From the NCBI GenBank assembly GCA_905250025.1, contig CAJNOJ010000040.1:248001-312000 (forward strand): DNA of 64,000 nucleotides. The letters are read 5' to 3'. The translations under genes were made by a program, and so were the position numbers. Under the pieces are notes generated by a model. The model saw nothing but the letters and a program-made list of their open reading frames with translations, was not told where the DNA came from and did not search any database. Positions 59,701 through 64,000 of the stretch are shown one piece after another (positions within the stretch are counted from its first letter, which is position 1; the number at the start of each line of letters is the position of its first letter). Source of the DNA: Adineta ricciae (lineage: Eukaryota; Rotifera; Eurotatoria; Adinetida; Adinetidae).

Positions 59701-62700
59701 AACAAACATTTCTACACGTTCGACCTTGACGCCCCACGGATCAGTGCCTTCATCAAGATGAACTTGCATTGAATGGGAAATATTTTCTCGGTCACATAAA
59801 ATTTCTTGTAAACTCTTTGTACCTCTGAAATGATCAATTTAAATGTGCTGTGTCCCATCGATTTCTCGAATTTACTTACAAAATATTACGCAAGGTTGTT
59901 GCAGCTAATAATTGTGTTGAGTAACGAGAATTTTCCACGTTTGTTACACTAATAATTGGATTAAATATTCGAAAATAAACGACGGCGTCTACTGAAACGG
60001 TCTAATGAGGAGAAATAGCAATTAGATTCAATAAGATGATCCAATCAATTACGCACCACAGAATCCCGAGTGAGGATTTCTTGAGGAGGAACATCGAAAG
60101 TAACTAAATAAAGAGAATATTATATTGATCATCTCAAGAGACGTGATAGTGACAGTCTGAATGATATTCGAATCTCTCTAGACTACAATTGTGTGTGATA
60201 CTTACCAGTACGTAAATCAACTTTAATGATTGAATCAACACAGGGTAAAACAAAAAATAAGCCAGGACCCTTGGCACCACCTTGAAAAAGAACAGATGTT
60301 GACAAGTGTTTGTCTTATTTCAAAACATTTTTACCAGAAAGAATCCGACCAAGACGCATAATTACTGCTCTCTCGTATTCTTGTACGACCTATTTGACGA
60401 CATCAAACTTAACATGCTTCCCCTCTCATAATTGTGAAATCTTACTTTAACTGTAACACAAAGCGAAAATGGAAATGTCAAAGCACACATTATGTAAGAT
60501 ATAACCACCAAGATCCATCCACAAGGCCCTAGACCTTCATGTGTATTACGGATATCATCTAAGATTCAAACGTTCCGATGTTTAAATGTAATGCTAATAC
60601 TCGAATGTTACCCATACATTCTGAACCAAAACCAGTTGTGGGACGTTCATGTTGTTTAGATGTCATCACTGGTGATTGTTCTATACGATCACTTCTTCTC
60701 GTACGCTAGAATAATGACAGAAAGATAATTGGATTTGCTGCTGCTTCTTCTTCTGATCGATCATAGTTTCTTACGGAAACCTGTTCTGTCATGGCGCGTC
60801 GTTCTGCAAGAAGTGCTTCAGATTCAGGAACTGTTTTCATTTTTCTGTGTATATTTGTATGCGTCTACTACGTCTTTTCTCTTAAATGTGCATCACGACG
60901 TCACGACTCTTAATAGTGTAAAAACGTGTCCAATCGTAGTTGTATATATGCATGTTTGAAAGTGAAGAGCGAAGGGAAAGGATGCGGAATGTTTCTTCGC
61001 CGTTTTCTCTTCTCTTCTCGCATTGAATGAATCAGATACGACGATGAGTATTATTGCAAAACTTCAAATAGGCTAGCACATCGCATTGACAATGAGTTAA
61101 CCACAGAAGAAGAGAAAAAAGACGCGGGCTAAGAAACGATCATTAAGTAGTTGTTTGTTAATAGAATCTTTGGTAACCACTGACGCTCAGATGCAAATTA
61201 AAATCGAAAGGAGCAGAGAAAAACGATAGACGAGAAATGATTAGCAGTCGTAAAAAGCAGCTAGATAGATGCAAGGAAATGGGGAAAAACGAGCAAATTA
61301 ATATCGTATGTGCACTGAGCTTGCCTCTTATTATCACATATATATCTTAAAAGTCTAATAAATTGAATCAGACAATTCCATGTTTGATATATGTTAATGA
61401 TAGGAATGAGAAGATGAGCGTAAGGAGAGTTTTTATTTAGTTACTCACGTCTTTCATTAAAAGCCTCTTCAATCTTTCACCATGCACAATTCCGGTGTGT
61501 GGCCGGTAGAAGAGAAAACGAGAGAGAGAGAGAGAGAGTAGGAAAGAAAAAGTGATGGAAAGAGAGAAAGGGGAAATCAGAAATAAACTAGTTATCTAAT
61601 ATTCTATGCATTGATTTGTTTCTGTACGTTAAAATGTGAAGCATCACGTCAGTTTTTTTTCCTATATGAAAACTTCTTTATACTTGACTCAATGGAACAA
61701 ATACGTCATTAGTTTTATCAAATAAATCTTTCCGTTGGGAACAAAAATACGTTCCCTGACTACGACTATTGCTGACAGATTCTCTCTCTTTTTTAAGGAT
61801 TGTTATTCCGAGGTTTTCTTGTTGAGTTATTCTCTCGCTGTTTTTTCGATTATGCAAACGATTTTGATTGAGTATACAGAGAAGAAGAAATGTCTATTTC
61901 CATTCAAGCACTTCGATTACCACCTACTTACACAATAAGCAATGGAAGAAGAAACTGATTTCCTTGTTAGAAAAGATTATCTGTGTTTATCTATCCGTCA
62001 AAGCATAAAAGAGCCTTGTATAGATGTTTCGATAGGTTTAACATTGTTTATGTACATACACGATATGACACATGCGGGAATAGACGAGACTTTTATATAA
62101 GATATTTTCTCATACACAATTATGCTTTTTATATAAAACATGTGCATGTTATCTTATCTTCCTCAAGGAAAAGAAATGAAAGCGGAAGAGAAAACGAAGA
62201 AGAAGAAGAAACATAATCTCTCTTTTTCTTTTTTTTTCTCAGAAAAGTAATCACAAATATCGTTGGATTCTTCCGATGTATTGGTTGGCACGATGATTAT
62301 TGAGTGGTATAGTGGGATCGCAATAATAGACTCTGACGATTCTCTTAAAGAGCTACTTGAATACAACGCCTGCACATTACATTGCACGACTAACTCAAAG
62401 AAAGAAAAAAGAAAGAAAATAAGAGCATGAAACCGCTCTTCGATATTTCTTCAACGATTGCCGATCGAACTCTACAACGAGCTCTTTATTACTCCATCGC
62501 ATGCCTTAACATGCGCACAGGCATCGCAAGACGTTTGGAGTAGATAAACTCTTCGACTAATTAAGTTGGTATGCTAATAAGAAATCAAGAAGTAGAAAAT
62601 GAGTAGAGATCATGATACATATGTAAGCAAAAATTCTTCTTTATCCCGATTGCATGCTTGAAAAAGACCAATATTTGCTTTATGAGATTCATAGATTCAC

Positions 62701-64000
62701 TAATCAACATGAAATAAGAAATATAACAAATGATCAAATAAAGAACAATATGGATATTCTATGATAAACTGTCACGTTTATGTGATGAAGGTCTCGACGC
62801 TTCTTTTTCAAGTTTTCTTTGTTGATGTTCACGGAGTTTCTTTTCACGTTCCAGTCGACGACTTTCTACAAGGAAATGAACTTAAACATCCGTTTCAGAT
62901 AGGCAACTCGATTTTTACCACGAAGAGCCGCATCTGCATCATGTAAAACTTCACTGAAATCATCGTTTTCATTCCAGATACCCGCACTACTTGACACAGA
63001 TTGTTCACCCCCTTCTTGCCATTCATTAAGACCTGGTTGCTACATGAAAAGAAAACAGTAATGTCCACCGATATCATGAAATTCCAACTTACAAAATCAG
63101 TTAAATCATCACTGGTCATTTGTAATCGATTGGTTGATGGATTAACGAAATTGAAATGCCCATCGTTTTCATTTACACGTTTTTTCAAGATGATCTAAAT
63201 ATGGACGTCAAAAATCGTGTCGAAAGTTTTCGATTTCAATCTACTTTCGGGGTCTTTTTAACCGTTGCTGCAATATCACTGAAATAATCTATCTGATCAT
63301 CGTTATTGCCATCAGTCGGCGAATGATTTTCTAATGCTTTTTGTCGAAAAATATCTTCACTACCCCAAGAATTCCATTCTGGCTGTGGTGGTGCCTGCAA
63401 AATACAAAAAAAGAGAGTTTCGTTGAGAATTGAAGAGTTGATTTACTTTTGACAACGAAGTAGATGACTGATAAGGACGAGTGGAATCGTTCTCCATGTC
63501 ATTTATAATGCGAATATGTTCCAGTGTAACTGGTTCCGTGCGAGAAAGAGATGTATCGAGTTCTTCATGGCGTCGTCCAAAAATAGTTTGAAAAATTTTC
63601 CGAAAGAATCGACCGATTGAGCAGATAAAATGAAATAAAACCCTTTGAATCATGAGAGTATTTATCTAAATCAACAAAGCTAACGTCCTCTATGTTTTGC
63701 AATGTAAATATCAAATAATTCTCAATTAAAAACTTATTAGTTTCATAAAAACCTTCTTAGAATGATATATTCGTATTGTTTTTATGACAGAACAATCTCT
63801 CTTGGTGGTATAACACAGACCACTCAAAAATCCAATAAAATCATTGTCGTTAGTTGTCGAACGGAAGAGAATATTTCAAGAAAGAAATGTTATTATCACA
63901 GTTAGCTGCTGCTCACACGACTCGCTCATTTATTGAAAACGAAAATTTAAATATCTACAAAGCACTTTTTACTCGGCAATAGGAATAATATTTCTGCGTT

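Overview
The window is eukaryotic. Genes are split by many very short GT-AG introns (about 47-80 nt), AT-rich intergenic DNA alternates with compact genes, and animal orthologues sit next to genes of bacterial or fungal type. Together with an ADP-ribosyltransferase/TPR protein and FLYWCH/MULE transposons, this points to a bdelloid rotifer (Rotaria/Adineta type). That taxon is an inference from gene content. Two single Ns (32329, 34778) show that this is a draft scaffold.

Layout. 0-2.3 kb: 5' half of a nicotinic acetylcholine receptor subunit (minus, runs off the left edge) and a small single-pass membrane protein. 5-9 kb: two secreted VanY-type (M15) peptidase paralogues with Cys-rich or CBM1-like modules and TATA boxes. 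9.7-15.6 kb: mitochondrial HSP70 (plus, 16 or 17 exons) converging on V-ATPase subunit H (minus). 18.3-20.6 kb: a decayed, 5'-truncated Na+/H+ antiporter with a cyclic-nucleotide-binding-like domain. 20.6-38 kb is the accessory zone. It holds a ~135-bp degenerate tandem array with a palindromic core, a mariner-like MITE, two MULE copies flanking a 981-aa receiver-like/ART/TPR gene, two long hairpin (fold-back) elements, a CACTG-ended element with a 51-bp satellite, a MITE with a TTTGAA target duplication, and a dehydrogenase fragment cut at an N.

39-43.3 kb: peritrophin-type chitin-binding (CBM14) genes with signal peptides and hydrophobic C-terminal tails. 43.4-45.6 kb: Polycomb RING-finger (PCGF) gene (minus). 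46.7-48 kb: secreted or membrane protein with an NNxCQTF motif. 48.3-49.6 kb: intronless BNR_4/polysaccharide-lyase-like gene of bacterial type. 49.9-54.8 kb: SMC4 (condensin). 55-59.1 kb: three tandem immunity-related GTPases (IRG) with splice-acceptor-like sites directly before the second and third start codons and one poly(A) signal at the end, suggesting a trans-spliced operon. 59.2-60.8 kb: stomatin (minus). 62.8-63.7 kb: EBAG9/RCAS1 (minus).

The core genes (HSP70, V-ATPase H, SMC4, PCGF, stomatin, EBAG9) are ordinary animal housekeeping genes. The most unusual parts are the IRG cluster, the ART-TPR gene between direct MULE copies, the alternative first-exon logic of the chitin-binding locus, and the concentration of inverted-repeat elements between 30 and 38 kb.
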